A stretch of 60,072 bases of DNA from Candidatus Bipolaricaulota bacterium (GCA_014360995.1 JACIWL010000007.1:1-60072), one strand, 5' to 3'; positions 25,750 to 34,269 are shown, numbered from the stretch's first letter. Notes: a model not told the origin generated them from the sequence alone. Numbers and translations: made by a program.

Positions 25750-27377
25750 ACGAGGCCCATGGCGGCCATGGCCCGGATTATCCGCCCGACCGAAGGCACG
25801 GCCGTGGTTCCGCTCCAAAAATCGTCGGTTTTACTCGTCTGGTAGACCACGACGATCGTGTACTCTGGGGAATCCCAGGGGAAGAACGCGGCCATGGCCG
25901 TGGTGACGTGCCCGGGCACATACCCTTGCCCGGGAAGGGCGATTTGCGCGGTCCCCGATTTCCCTCCCACTTTAAACCCTGGGACCTTCGCTGGGGAGCC
26001 TGTCCCCGTGTTCACCGCATAGCCCAAAAACTCGCGGATCTTTTGGCAAGAGGAAGGCTTTGCTACGGAGCCAAGCGCTTCGGATTTTCCGGGAAGGAGG
26101 TGCGGCCGAAGCAAGATCCCGTCGTTGCTGAGGGCCGCGTAGGCCATGGCAAGCTGGATGGCCGTCACCCCCACACTTTGCCCGAATGAACTCACCGCCA
26201 AATCCACCTCCGTCCACCTCTCCGGCGGACGAAGAAGGCCGGCCACCTCTCCGGGAAGTTCTATGCCCGTGACCTGGCCAAACCCCATGCGGCGCAGGTA
26301 CTCGTAGAGCTTTTGCACGCCCACACGCTGGGCCACCTGCACGAGCACGGTGTTCACCGATTGGGCCAGGGCATCCCGCAGGGTGAGGGGAGGATAACTT
26401 TGGTTGTGCGCGTTTTTTATGGCCACCCCTGCGACGATCCGGGGGGAGGAGGCCTCGAAATATTCCCCTTCCGAAACCAGGCCCAAGTCCCAGGCGGCCA
26501 GGGCCACGAGGCCCTTGAACGTAGAACCGGGCTCGAATACATCGGTTACCGCCCAGGGCTTGAGGAGGGCGATGTCAGGATTCTCTGGCCCATAGCGCGG
26601 GGCCTGCGCCAAGGCCAAAACCTCGCCGGTGCGGGGATCTAAAACCACCGCGCAGCCCCGATCAGCCGGGGTATTTCGGAGCGTCTCATCGAGCTCAGTC
26701 TCACAGATCCACTGGATCCGCGAATCCAAAGTAAGATGGAGATCCTGGCCGGGTGCTCCGGGATCCTCCTCCCAAAGGTCATAGGGCGTCCCATCGGCCG
26801 CCCGCAGGATCCGGATCACTCGGGGTTTGCCCCGAAGCACAGAGTCGAAAACCAATTCCAGCCCGGAAAGGCCGTCTCCATCCACGCCCACTACCCCTAA
26901 GACCTCGATGGCCGAAGAGCCCTGGGGATAGGCCCGCTTCCAGGTGGGGAAGAACAAAAGCCCGCGGATCTTTTGGGCCTTGGCCAAGACTCGAAACCGC
27001 TCAGCCACATCCAGATCAACGTTCCGCGCAAGCCAGGTGAAGTACCCAGGGCGATACACTTTGGCCTTGGCCTCCTCAGGCTTCATACCAAGCTCTTTCA
27101 CGAGCAAGTTCACCAAAAGCTCGGGGTTGGTAAGGTGGTAGTTATCCACGGCGATGGAATAGGCGGGGACATCGTAGGCCAAGGGAAGGCCGTTTCGGTC
27201 ATAGATCGTGCCCCGGCGGGCAGGAAGCACGATGAGGTCCTCCTGAATGGCTTGGGCCATGGCCGACCAGTCGCGGTGCTCAAAAATTTGCAGTTGAAAA
27301 AGGCGCGCCAAAATGGCCACGCTTCCCAAGGCCAAAAGGAGGAAAACGAAAAGTGCGCGCCTAATCGCCGTTCTCAT
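25710..27377 (-). CDS. ftsI: Peptidoglycan D,D-transpeptidase, class B PBP (FtsI/PBP3)
   Basis: 555 aa. One N-terminal membrane anchor (about 8-28), then the PBP dimer domain beginning PARRGTIYDRNGLPLAYDV, then the transpeptidase domain with the S-x-x-K active site EPGSTFKGL (Ser285, Lys288), the SxN motif in ALAQSVNTVLVQ, and KSGTAQIALPG. It cross-links septal peptidoglycan, usually with FtsW. The start overlaps the end of the ftsL-like gene by 17 bases. There is no C-terminal PASTA domain. The 3' end overlaps the convergent MBL gene by 40 bases and there is no room for a terminator. Confidence 0.94.
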   Translation of the reverse strand: MRTAIRRALFVFLLLALGSVAILARLFQLQIFEHRDWSAMAQAIQEDLIVLPARRGTIYDRNGLPLAYDVPAYSIAVDNYHLTNPELLVNLLVKELGMKPEEAKAKVYRPGYFTWLARNVDLDVAERFRVLAKAQKIRGLLFFPTWKRAYPQGSSAIEVLGVVGVDGDGLSGLELVFDSVLRGKPRVIRILRAADGTPYDLWEEDPGAPGQDLHLTLDSRIQWICETELDETLRNTPADRGCAVVLDPRTGEVLALAQAPRYGPENPDIALLKPWAVTDVFEPGSTFKGLVALAAWDLGLVSEGEYFEASSPRIVAGVAIKNAHNQSYPPLTLRDALAQSVNTVLVQVAQRVGVQKLYEYLRRMGFGQVTGIELPGEVAGLLRPPERWTEVDLAVSSFGQSVGVTAIQLAMAYAALSNDGILLRPHLLPGKSEALGSVAKPSSCQKIREFLGYAVNTGTGSPAKVPGFKVGGKSGTAQIALPGQGYVPGHVTTAMAAFFPWDSPEYTIVVVYQTSKTDDFWSGTTAVPSVGRIIRAMAAMGLVYPPETTTLGRSG

Positions 27378-27663
27378 CGGCGATCACCAGGTAATGGAGG
27401 CGGGAGAGCTCCACCGGCCCCATGCCCAAGGCCCTGGCCCGCGCGCTCAACGCCTCCAAGGAGTAGGCCTCGCGCAGTTTATGCTCCAAAAAGAGTTTTT
27501 GGCGGCCAAGCTCCTCCACGGATAAGGCGAGCTCCGCCCGTTCCGCCCGAAGCCGGGCAAGCACCGCACCCTGCCAAAGGTAGAGAAAGGCGAGGCCAGC
27601 CAACATAACACCCAAAAGGAGCACGGCAAAGACCGTGGTTTTCTCCCAATCACCCCATCTCAT
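27361..27663 (-). CDS. FtsL-like septum protein
   Basis: 100 aa bitopic protein: short basic N-terminus, one membrane span (about 10-30, TTVFAVLLLGVMLAGLAFLYL), then a coiled-coil region (LARLRAERAELALSVEELGR) and a short C-terminal segment LSARARALGMGPVE, like the LGM/LGL turn of FtsL/DivIC. Primary sequence conservation in FtsL is low. The call rests on size, topology and its exact place between rsmH and ftsI, where ftsL normally lies. Confidence 0.75.
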   Translation of the reverse strand: MRWGDWEKTTVFAVLLLGVMLAGLAFLYLWQGAVLARLRAERAELALSVEELGRQKLFLEHKLREAYSLEALSARARALGMGPVELSRLHYLVIADENGD

Positions 27664-27714
27664 CTACTTTTCTTAAGCCTAAGAGCTTTGACACCGAAGG
27701 CCAGGACAGAAGGG

Positions 27715-28614
27715 CTATGGGGAGGGAACCTCTGGCACTTGGGCGGCGCGAAGGCGGGCCGAGCGCGCGCGGGGATTGCGTGCCACCTCCTCCGGGCTTG
27801 GCCGCACCGGCTTTTTCGTAAGAAGCTTCACTTTCCCCGTACGCGCCGCCTCCCGCAAAAAACGCTTCACGATCCGATCCTCTAGGGAATGAAAGGAAAT
27901 CACACAGAGGACACCACCTGGGCGAAGGAGCTCTACGGCCTGAGGCAGGGCCTCGCGCAGCGCCGAAAGCTCGTCGTTCACGGCAATCCTTAGGGCTTGG
28001 AAGGTTCGCGTAGCTGGATGAATCCGATAACTTCCAGGCGGATAGCAGCGAGCCACAAGGCGAGCAAGCTCCCCAGTGGTTCGTAGCGGCCGATTTTTCA
28101 CGATCTCCCGGGCAATCCGCTCCGCGTACCTTTCCTCCCCGTACTCCCGCAGGATCCGGACCAATTCCCGCTCGGGAAGGCCATTCACAAGATCTCCTGC
28201 AGTGACGGGATTGTCCGGATCCATGCGCATATCCAGAGGACCGTCGTGCTGAAAAGAAAAACCGCGCTCCGCCTGGGAAAGGTGGAGCGAGGAAAGGCCC
28301 AGATCAAAAAGAACCCCATCGACTTGGGTGATGCCGAGGGCCGCAAGAAGCTCACGGAGCCTTCGAAAATTTCCGCGCAAAGGGAAAAATCGCTCCCCAA
28401 AGGGGCGAAGGCGAGCTTTGGCCACTTCCAGGCTTTGGGGATCTTGGTCAATCCCAATAACCCGGGCTCCGTGGGCAAGAAGGGCCTCGGCGTGGCCCCC
28501 GGTGCCCACGGTGGCGTCCACGATGACCTTCCCCTCTTTGGGGGAAAGAAAGCGCAAAACTTCCCGAAGCAAAACAGGTTCATGGAAGACCCCAAAACCA
28601 AGGCCCGGCTGCAT
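27715..28614 (-). CDS. rsmH: 16S rRNA (cytosine-1402-N4)-methyltransferase
   Basis: 299 aa RsmH/MraW. Start region VFHEPVLLREVLRFL, SAM-binding motif VIVDATVGTGGHAEALL, substrate/SAM region GVLFDLGLSSLHLSQAERGF, then DMRMDP, PATRTFQALRIAVN, and the C-terminal VISFHSLEDRIVKRFL. All are diagnostic. Start ATG 28614, two bases after the stop of the aldehyde oxidoreductase gene, indicates tight coupling. In most bacteria rsmH follows mraZ at the head of the division cluster; mraZ is absent here. Confidence 0.97.
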   Translation of the reverse strand: MQPGLGFGVFHEPVLLREVLRFLSPKEGKVIVDATVGTGGHAEALLAHGARVIGIDQDPQSLEVAKARLRPFGERFFPLRGNFRRLRELLAALGITQVDGVLFDLGLSSLHLSQAERGFSFQHDGPLDMRMDPDNPVTAGDLVNGLPERELVRILREYGEERYAERIAREIVKNRPLRTTGELARLVARCYPPGSYRIHPATRTFQALRIAVNDELSALREALPQAVELLRPGGVLCVISFHSLEDRIVKRFLREAARTGKVKLLTKKPVRPSPEEVARNPRARSARLRAAQVPEVPSP

Positions 28615-28616
28615 GG

Positions 28617-30395
28617 CTAAAGGGCGAAAAGCTTTTCCCCCGGAAGCCCCAAAGCGGAAAGCTTCTCCGGTGTGGGCCGTCCCTTTTCGTCCCACCCGCG
28701 CAGACGGTAATACTCCAAAAGCCAGCGCCCAAAATCCTCTCGGGTTAAATAGCGGCCGGCGAAAAGACCGGCCTCATGCGGCTCAGAGAAGAATCGCTCA
28801 GGAAGTGTGTCCTCTTTTCGGCCTCGGGCCAGGTTCATCAGCCGATGCAGGTTCTCAATGCGCTCGCCTGCGCGCATGAGCGCCTCTTCGCTCACCTCCA
28901 TCCCTGTTAGGGCGGCAAAAATGGGGGCCAGGCGGTCAAATCCGAAGGGGAGAAAATCGCAGACGATGAGGGAGTTGCGGGCTGCCACTTCGTCCTGTCC
29001 CTCCTTGACGAATTTCGGGACGGAGTCCAAGGTAAGCGCTCCTTGCATCTCCGCGGTTGCCGACCAAAAGCGCGTATGGGAAGCAAAATCCGCCGTGGCC
29101 AAGGAAAGCCCCATGGAGGCACAACCTTTAGGGTTCACCCCGGAAAGCTCCATTCCGTCCACCTGAATGGCAAAGTATTCCGCGTCCTTCCCAATGGCTT
29201 CGGCGGCAAGGCGTGTGCCCTCGGCCAAAAGATCACCTATGCCCTCCCGGTTAGCGATCATGCGGATCAGGGCGAAAACCCCTTCGGCATCCCCAAACCT
29301 TTGGGAAAGGGGAAGAAGGCCGCGCTCGGCTGCCTCCAGGGCAAAGGAGATCACCACCCCGGTGGAGATCGTGTCAAGCCCAAGGTCGTCGCAAAGCCAG
29401 TTGGCATAGGCCACAGCTTTGGCCTCGCCAATACCACAGTTTGCCCCTAAAAACGCGGTGGTCTCGTACTCCGGCCCCTCGAGCTCAAACCCATCCCAGC
29501 GGGCGAGCTTCCCGCAGCGAATGGGGCAGTTGAAGCAGCCCCGCGGCTCCCAGGAAAGCTCCCTTTTCATCGCTTGGGATGTGATCCCTTCAAACCTCTC
29601 AAACCGGCACTCCCGGAAGTTGCGGGTGGGAAGAAAACCCGCCTCTTGGGCCATGCGGATCCACATGGTGGTGCCGAGCTCCTCCCGCTTTTTCCGCATG
29701 GGATGGGAAAGGAGGTCCTCGACGAGTTTCTTGTTGAGCTCACGAAAGCGGGCCTCATCGGCGAGGGGGATTTTTTCGTGTCCGGGCGGGACGACGATGG
29801 CCTTTACGTTTTTCGCCCCCATGACGGCGCCGGCCCCGCCCCGGCCGAACTGGCGCCAAAAGCCGGTGCCAATACAGGCGAACCGCACCCTCCTTTCCCC
29901 AGCTGGCCCGATCGAAGCCACCTCCGCCCCGGGATATCTCTCCCGCAAGATCTTCTCCGTGGAGAAAATGCCCTTTCCCCAAAGCTCTTCCGCCGGGTGA
30001 AGAAGAACGCGATCTGGCCGTACCTCCAAGAAGACGGGTTTCTCTGCCCGGCCAAGGAGGATGAGCCCATCGAGGCCGAGCCTCCGCAGGGCCGGCCCAA
30101 AATGCCCCCCGGCGTGGGAGTCCACTGGAGCATTGGTGAGGGGCGAAAAGAAAACTACACAGGAACGGGCTGAGGTAGGAACTGGGCTTCCCGTGATCGG
30201 GCCGGTCATGAAGATAAGGGGGTTTTCCGGGGAAAGGGGCGCAGGATCAAGCCCAAGGTCATAGAGGATTTTAAGGCCCGCCCCTTTCCCGCCCAAGAAG
30301 AGCTCCCAAAGCTCCTCCGGCGGAGTCCACACTTTGGAAGCCCCCGAGGAAAGATCAGCAATAAGCACCCGGTGAAAATAGCCCCGATAGCTCAT
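28617..30395 (-). CDS. Aldehyde:ferredoxin oxidoreductase (tungsten-pterin enzyme)
   Basis: 592 aa AOR family enzyme that oxidises aldehydes to carboxylic acids with ferredoxin as electron acceptor, using a tungsten (or Mo) bis-pterin and one [4Fe-4S] cluster. N-terminal domain begins YRGYFHRVLIADLSSG and has LGGKGAGLKILYDL and GRGGAGAVMGAKNVKAIVV. The cluster ligands are Cys287, 290, 294 (CFNCPIRCG) and Cys479 (LIVCDFLPFG). The ATG overlaps the hom stop (ATGA). Pterin supply is hinted at by moaD at 54541. Substrate specificity within the family is not readable. It is unusual as part of a division-gene operon. Confidence 0.93.
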   Translation of the reverse strand: MSYRGYFHRVLIADLSSGASKVWTPPEELWELFLGGKGAGLKILYDLGLDPAPLSPENPLIFMTGPITGSPVPTSARSCVVFFSPLTNAPVDSHAGGHFGPALRRLGLDGLILLGRAEKPVFLEVRPDRVLLHPAEELWGKGIFSTEKILRERYPGAEVASIGPAGERRVRFACIGTGFWRQFGRGGAGAVMGAKNVKAIVVPPGHEKIPLADEARFRELNKKLVEDLLSHPMRKKREELGTTMWIRMAQEAGFLPTRNFRECRFERFEGITSQAMKRELSWEPRGCFNCPIRCGKLARWDGFELEGPEYETTAFLGANCGIGEAKAVAYANWLCDDLGLDTISTGVVISFALEAAERGLLPLSQRFGDAEGVFALIRMIANREGIGDLLAEGTRLAAEAIGKDAEYFAIQVDGMELSGVNPKGCASMGLSLATADFASHTRFWSATAEMQGALTLDSVPKFVKEGQDEVAARNSLIVCDFLPFGFDRLAPIFAALTGMEVSEEALMRAGERIENLHRLMNLARGRKEDTLPERFFSEPHEAGLFAGRYLTREDFGRWLLEYYRLRGWDEKGRPTPEKLSALGLPGEKLFAL

Positions 30396-31414
30396 CGCAG
30401 CCCCCGATGGATGGCCAAAAGGTCGGAAAGGACGGCGTGGCCGGTCACCTCCGGTCCCGCTCCCGGGCCCACAATGGTCACCGCTCCCAGCGGATCAAGC
30501 TCCAAAGACAAAGCATTGAGAACCCCACCCACCTGGGCCAGGGGATCGGAAAGGGGAAGGCGCTCTGGACCAACCTTGGCCTCCACTTCATCTTGCGTGC
30601 GGCGGGCTTCGACCACGAGCTTCCAGCGAAAACCCTCCTTTGGAGCCCGTTGGACCTCGGATGAAGGGAGCTTTGTAATCCCCTGGCAGGGAACATCGCT
30701 TGGATGGAGATCCCCGCCCAGGACCATATTGGCGAGGATGACGATTTTGGCGAGGGCATCAAAGCCCTCTACATCGGCTGTCGGATCTGTCTCGGCATAG
30801 CCAAGGCGTTGGGCCTCGGCCAGGGCCTCGGCATAGCTTTTCCCTGTCTCCATTTGGGTAAGGATAAAGTTCGTGGTGCCGTTTAGGATTCCCCGCACGC
30901 GCCGGACCGGTGCAGCGAGGGCAAAATCCACAAGGGAAAAGAGGGGGGTTCCGGCCATCACTGTGCCCTCAAACCTGAATTGAACCCCGTTCTCTTTGGC
31001 CAAGGAAAGGAGTTCCTTCCCAAAGAGGGCCACTGGGCCTTTATTCGTCGTGACCACGTGTTTCTTCGCAGTAAGGGCTAAACGGATGTGCCCGGCCGCG
31101 GGTTCTCCGGTACGCAAATCGGTGGGGGTGAGCTCCAATACCGCGTCTGCCCCGCACTCCTGGATCACGGCGAAGGCGTCAAGGCCGGCCCCGCTTTTCC
31201 CAAGCTCCGAAAGGTCCCGGTTTTCTACCCAGGCGGCGGCCAGGGCTTCCAGATCTAGGCCTTCGGGAGCAAGCACAGTGCCGCGGCGGATATCGTGGAC
31301 GGCCACGATCTTTGGCGCAAAGCCAAACCTCTCCCTAAGCCATAGGCCATGCCTCAAAAGAACCCGCACAAACCCATACCCCACATTCCCGTACCCAATA
31401 AGGCAAAGCTTCAT
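30392..31414 (-). CDS. hom: Homoserine dehydrogenase (short form, no ACT domain)
   Basis: 340 aa. Reduces aspartate semialdehyde to homoserine for threonine/methionine synthesis. N-terminal Rossmann motif LIGYGNVGYGFVRVL, NAD(P)-binding VVTTNKGPVALFG, catalytic-domain signature FEGTVMAGTPLFSLV and GILNGTTNFILTQME, then YAETDPTADVEGFDALAKI with the catalytic Lys/Asp. The usual C-terminal ACT domain is missing, so feedback by threonine may be absent. The -10 TATACT lies 8 bases before the ATG and there is no Shine-Dalgarno, so the mRNA is probably leaderless. First gene of hom-aor-rsmH-ftsL-ftsI. Confidence 0.95.
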   Translation of the reverse strand: MKLCLIGYGNVGYGFVRVLLRHGLWLRERFGFAPKIVAVHDIRRGTVLAPEGLDLEALAAAWVENRDLSELGKSGAGLDAFAVIQECGADAVLELTPTDLRTGEPAAGHIRLALTAKKHVVTTNKGPVALFGKELLSLAKENGVQFRFEGTVMAGTPLFSLVDFALAAPVRRVRGILNGTTNFILTQMETGKSYAEALAEAQRLGYAETDPTADVEGFDALAKIVILANMVLGGDLHPSDVPCQGITKLPSSEVQRAPKEGFRWKLVVEARRTQDEVEAKVGPERLPLSDPLAQVGGVLNALSLELDPLGAVTIVGPGAGPEVTGHAVLSDLLAIHRGLR

Positions 31415-31422
31415 ATGGGCCT

Positions 31423-31428
31423 AGTATA
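31423..31428 (-). promoter_or_regulatory. -10 element of hom, 8 bases from the start codon
   Basis: TATACT on the minus strand, with AGGCCCAT between it and the ATG (31414-31412). No good -35 is visible 16-18 bases upstream. The position implies transcription starting at or next to the A of the ATG. Confidence 0.5.
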
Positions 31429-31467
31429 CTCCCTTGCTCCGACCTTTTGCGGGAAGCTCCGCCGGTT

Positions 31468-31496
31468 TTGTATCTTAGCCAAGAAGACCCGATACT
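31468..31496 (+). promoter_or_regulatory. Promoter of the first DUF1573-rhodanese gene
   Basis: TTGTAT (31468-31473), 17-base spacer, GATACT (31491-31496). The ATG at 31506 follows 9 bases later with no ribosome site (TTAAACCCC between), another probable leaderless start. It opens the 31.5-39.5 kb plus-strand block. Confidence 0.5.
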
Positions 31497-31505
31497 TTAA
31501 ACCCC

Positions 31506-32537
31506 ATGCCTAGCATTTTGGCCGTGTTTTTCTTGGCCCTTTTCAGCCTGGCCGGGCCGCAAGTTTGGGTGCCCCTGGATACCCATGACTTTGGGAAAAT
31601 CGTGGAAGGGGGGCTTTCTTGTTGGGATTTTGTGCTCGGGAACGTGGGGGATGAGGAGCTCCTCCTTGGGCCGGTGGCGCCAAGCTGCGCCTGCACCTCT
31701 GCTCCCCTTGCCCGCGATCGCCTCGCCCCAGGGGAGACGCTCACCTTGAGAGTTTGTTTTGACTCCACAGGCTACGGAGGAAAAGAGGTCTGGGAAGCCG
31801 TTTCCATCCGCACGAACGATCCAGGACGTCCGTGGATAAGGCTTGCCCTCAAGGGTTACGTGGAGCGAGCTAGGCCCTACGAGGCCCCGGCAAAAGAGCT
31901 TCTTTCTTCCCTGTACCTACTTTTAGACGAGCGAGAACGTGAAGAATACGCCAAAGGCCACCTCCTTGGAGCGGTAAACCTTCCCTTCCCCGAGCTTTCG
32001 GGATTGCTGGAATCCCTTCCCCGGGGCTTGCCCATCATCGTCTATGGAGGAGAAAACGCGGGGGAAGCTGTGGAAATATTGCGAAGTCATGGTTTTTTGG
32101 CGCGGGTTTTGGCTGGAGATCTAGCAGGATGGCTTCTCACCTTTGGCTCCCTTTTTGTGGTAGGCGAAATTGTAGGGCAAAGCGGAACGGGACGGGAAAT
32201 ACCCTCCATTACGCCAGAGACTTTGGCCAAAAATTTCCTGGTGATCCTCGATCTTCGGCCGACTGAGCTTTTCAAAGAAGGGGCGCTGCCCGGAGCGATC
32301 CGCGTGGATCTCCAGGATCTACCTGAGCTTGGCCAGAAACTTCCCCGGGCGGAGGCCTTGCCGGAGGGGGTCAGGCTTACGGTGTGGGTGGTGGACGAGG
32401 AGGAGAAGGAGGCGCGGGAAGGGGCGCGGCTTTTGCAGGAGATGGGGATTCCAGCATTTTCCCTTATTGGCGGGCTACGGAATTGGAGGCTCCGCTACGG
32501 CCCGGCCTGGCTCATCCCGCCTTTTTGGGAACCCTAG
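31506..32537 (+). CDS. Exported DUF1573 protein with two rhodanese-like modules lacking the catalytic Cys (paralog 1)
   Basis: 343 aa. Weak signal peptide (1-17). Residues about 20-118 form a DUF1573 Ig-like domain with the C-x-C motif PSCACTS (Cys61, Cys63) and IRTNDPGRPWIRLALKG. Residues about 135-212 are rhodanese-like (LLLDEREREEYAKGHLLGAV), but the active loop, normally Y-C-R-x-G, reads IIVYGGENAG with Gly181 at the Cys position. Residues about 240-330 form a second module (VILDLRPTELFKEGALPGAI) with WVVDEEEKEA at the loop (Asp297). Thus both sulfurtransferase sites look dead. Same architecture as 36046-37107. Inference: periplasmic sulfur/metal-binding or scaffold protein in the metalloid-thiol block. 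Confidence 0.82.
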   Translation: MPSILAVFFLALFSLAGPQVWVPLDTHDFGKIVEGGLSCWDFVLGNVGDEELLLGPVAPSCACTSAPLARDRLAPGETLTLRVCFDSTGYGGKEVWEAVSIRTNDPGRPWIRLALKGYVERARPYEAPAKELLSSLYLLLDEREREEYAKGHLLGAVNLPFPELSGLLESLPRGLPIIVYGGENAGEAVEILRSHGFLARVLAGDLAGWLLTFGSLFVVGEIVGQSGTGREIPSITPETLAKNFLVILDLRPTELFKEGALPGAIRVDLQDLPELGQKLPRAEALPEGVRLTVWVVDEEEKEAREGARLLQEMGIPAFSLIGGLRNWRLRYGPAWLIPPFWEP

Positions 32538-32568
32538 CCTTGGGAGTGGTAAGAGGCTCTTTGGGCGG

Positions 32569-32597
32569 TATACTTGCATCTATGCGCAATGATGCAA
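32569..32597 (+). promoter_or_regulatory. arsR -10 element and 24-bp palindromic operator covering the start codon
   Basis: TATACT at 32569-32574 is followed 7 bases later by the arsR ATG (32582). TTGCATC at 32574-32580 and GATGCAA at 32591-32597 are perfect reverse complements. Between them TGCGCA (32583-32588) is itself a palindrome on the same centre (32585.5). So 10 of 12 base pairs match over 24 bases. This is the size and position expected for an ArsR/SmtB dimer site that blocks its own promoter. The -35 is weak. Confidence 0.65.
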
Positions 32598-32914
32598 TAT
32601 CGGCGGAGATGAGCTTGGTAACGGTAGGTCAGGCCCTTTCCCATCCGGCGCGGGTGCGCATCCTCGCCATCCTCGCTCAGGAAGAGCACTGTGGCTGTGA
32701 GCTTGCCGAAATCCTCGGCCTTGACCCTTCCGTAGTCTCGCGACATTTGAGCCTTCTCGCTGATGCTGGCCTCATCACCTCCCGCCGCGATGGACCCCGG
32801 CTCCTTTGGCGCTTAAGCCACCCCCAAATCCCTTTGATCCTCTCCTGCCTGGCCCATCTTTGCTGCGAAAGGAGGAAAGATGACCTGGTCGAAGGTTATC
32901 CTCAGCGGATTTGA
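32582..32914 (+). CDS. arsR: ArsR/SmtB-family metalloid-sensing repressor
   Basis: 110 aa winged-helix protein. HTH region ELAEILGLDPSVVSRHLSLLADAGLI, wing ITSRRDGPRLLWRLS. A C-x-C pair sits at the start of the sensing helix (HCGCELAEI, Cys37 and Cys39), equivalent to the Cys-Val-Cys arsenite site of classical ArsR. Three more cysteines lie at the C-terminus (Cys89, Cys94, Cys95 in SCLAHLCCERR), so a 3-Cys or inter-subunit site is possible. Ligand-free protein should bind the palindrome at 32574-32597, and As(III)/Sb(III) or another thiophile would release it. No Shine-Dalgarno; probably leaderless. Its end overlaps the permease gene by 35 bases. Confidence 0.9.
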   Translation: MRNDAISAEMSLVTVGQALSHPARVRILAILAQEEHCGCELAEILGLDPSVVSRHLSLLADAGLITSRRDGPRLLWRLSHPQIPLILSCLAHLCCERRKDDLVEGYPQRI

Positions 32915-33941
32915 AGCCCTTTGGGACTACATCGCCCTCCATGTCCTCACCTGTTTGGTACCCGCTTTTCTCCTCGCCGGGGCCATGGTCACCTTTATCT
33001 CCCGCGAGGCCATCGTGCGCTATATGGGATCAGCCACAAACAAGCTCAAATCCTTTGCGCTAGCCGCGGGAGGGAGCTTTTTCATCGCCGCCTGTTCCTG
33101 TACGGTGATCCCGGTAGCAAGTGGGCTTTATTATGGAGGAGCTGGCATCGGACCGGCGTTCATCCTCCTTTGGGTTGCTCCTGCGGCGAACATCTTGGCC
33201 TTGGTATATACGGGAACAATCCTCGGAGCCAAGATGGTGGCCATCCGCGTTTTTGCCGCCTTACTTTTGGCCTTCGTCGTGGGCGGGGTGATGACCCTTG
33301 CCTTCCGGTGGGAAGAGCAAAGCCGCGCCAAAACTCCTGCGCAAATCTCGGAGAACCCAAAAGGCCAAATTATGGAAAAAAGTGATGTCCTTCTCATCGT
33401 CCTTTTGGTGCTCGCCCTTCTTGCCCCAAACTACATTGTCCAACGTGGCCCTTACTGGCAAAAGGTGGTCGTGTGGGTGGCAGGGATGATCTTGGCCTTT
33501 AGCTACGCTTTTTGGACCAAAACTCGCGCGGAGATACTCCGGTGGATGCGGGAGACATTATGGTTCGTGCGCCTCATTTTCCCCCTCCTTTTGGGCGGGG
33601 TGTTTGTGGTGGGGATAATCAGCGCCCTCTTGCCGGAAGCGTGGGTCACAGAATGGCTGGGTGGGGCAAGCCTCCGCTCCTCGTTTTTGGCCACTTTGAT
33701 CGGGGCCATAAGCTACTTCGCCACGATGACCGAAGCTCCCTTTGTGCACAAATTGATGGGGCTTGGCATGGGCGCGGGGCCAGCCCTGGCCCTTCTCCTC
33801 ACCGGCCCTGGGCTGAGCCTTCCCAATTGGCTTGCCATCGCCCGCGTTTTTGGGGTGAAAAAAGCTTTGGTTTATGTGCCCACCATCATTGTTTTGGGCA
33901 CCCTGATCGGTTGGGTTGCAGGAAATACGGTGTTGCGCTAG
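32880..33941 (+). CDS. ArsP/YraQ-type (UPF0718) membrane permease
   Basis: 353 aa with about eight to ten membrane spans in two halves, separated by a polar loop near residues 145-165. The motif AACSCTVIPVASGLYYGGAG (Cys72, Cys74) followed by ILLWVAPAANILAL, and the second-half repeat FATMTEAPFVHKLMGLGMG, are hallmarks of the permease family (formerly DUF318) that includes ArsP, an exporter of trivalent organoarsenicals. Most family members have no proven substrate. ArsR immediately upstream and ArsC downstream make metalloid efflux the simplest reading. Start ATG 32880 has AAGGAGGAAAG just before it, inside arsR. Confidence 0.88.
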   Translation: MTWSKVILSGFEALWDYIALHVLTCLVPAFLLAGAMVTFISREAIVRYMGSATNKLKSFALAAGGSFFIAACSCTVIPVASGLYYGGAGIGPAFILLWVAPAANILALVYTGTILGAKMVAIRVFAALLLAFVVGGVMTLAFRWEEQSRAKTPAQISENPKGQIMEKSDVLLIVLLVLALLAPNYIVQRGPYWQKVVVWVAGMILAFSYAFWTKTRAEILRWMRETLWFVRLIFPLLLGGVFVVGIISALLPEAWVTEWLGGASLRSSFLATLIGAISYFATMTEAPFVHKLMGLGMGAGPALALLLTGPGLSLPNWLAIARVFGVKKALVYVPTIIVLGTLIGWVAGNTVLR

Positions 33942-33952
33942 GAGGTGAAAAA

Positions 33953-34195
33953 ATGCGTATCGAGATCCTAGGGACGGGCTGTCCAAAGTGTCAAGCCACA
34001 GAGCAAAACGTGCGCAAGGCTCTGGAGGAGCTTGGAATTGGAGCCGAGGTTGTCCACGTCTATGACCCCAAGGAATTTGCAAAACGCGGGGTCCTCTTCA
34101 CCCCGGCCGTGAGTATCGATGGGGAGGTGAAGATAAGCGGCCATGTGCCCAGCGTGGAGGAAATCAAGAAAATTCTGGCCGGGATGCAAACGTAA
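33953..34195 (+). CDS. Mini-thioredoxin (redox-active disulfide protein)
   Basis: 80 aa cytosolic thioredoxin-fold protein with active site GTGCPKCQATEQN (Cys10, Cys13) and cis-proline motif VLFTPAVSIDGEV. This is the small redox-active disulfide/thioredoxin group that is often encoded just after UPF0718 permeases. ATG preceded by a strong GGAGGTGAAAAA. Likely passes electrons to, or takes metal/sulfur from, the permease or ArsC. The target is not known. Confidence 0.9.
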   Translation: MRIEILGTGCPKCQATEQNVRKALEELGIGAEVVHVYDPKEFAKRGVLFTPAVSIDGEVKISGHVPSVEEIKKILAGMQT

Positions 34196-34199
34196 GGGT

Positions 34200-34216
34200 G
34201 GGGGAGAGGTACCCCC
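34200..34216 (+). terminator. Short GC hairpin after the mini-thioredoxin gene
   Basis: GGGGG, 7-base loop, CCCCC, beginning 5 bases after the stop at 34195, with CTAATC after it and no T-run. A weak terminator or attenuator that would mark the boundary between the arsR-permease-thioredoxin unit and the SufC/SufB unit. Confidence 0.3.
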
Positions 34217-34269
34217 TAATCAACCTCGGCATGGCAAAACCCCAGAAGATGGGCGACCATTGAGCACCT

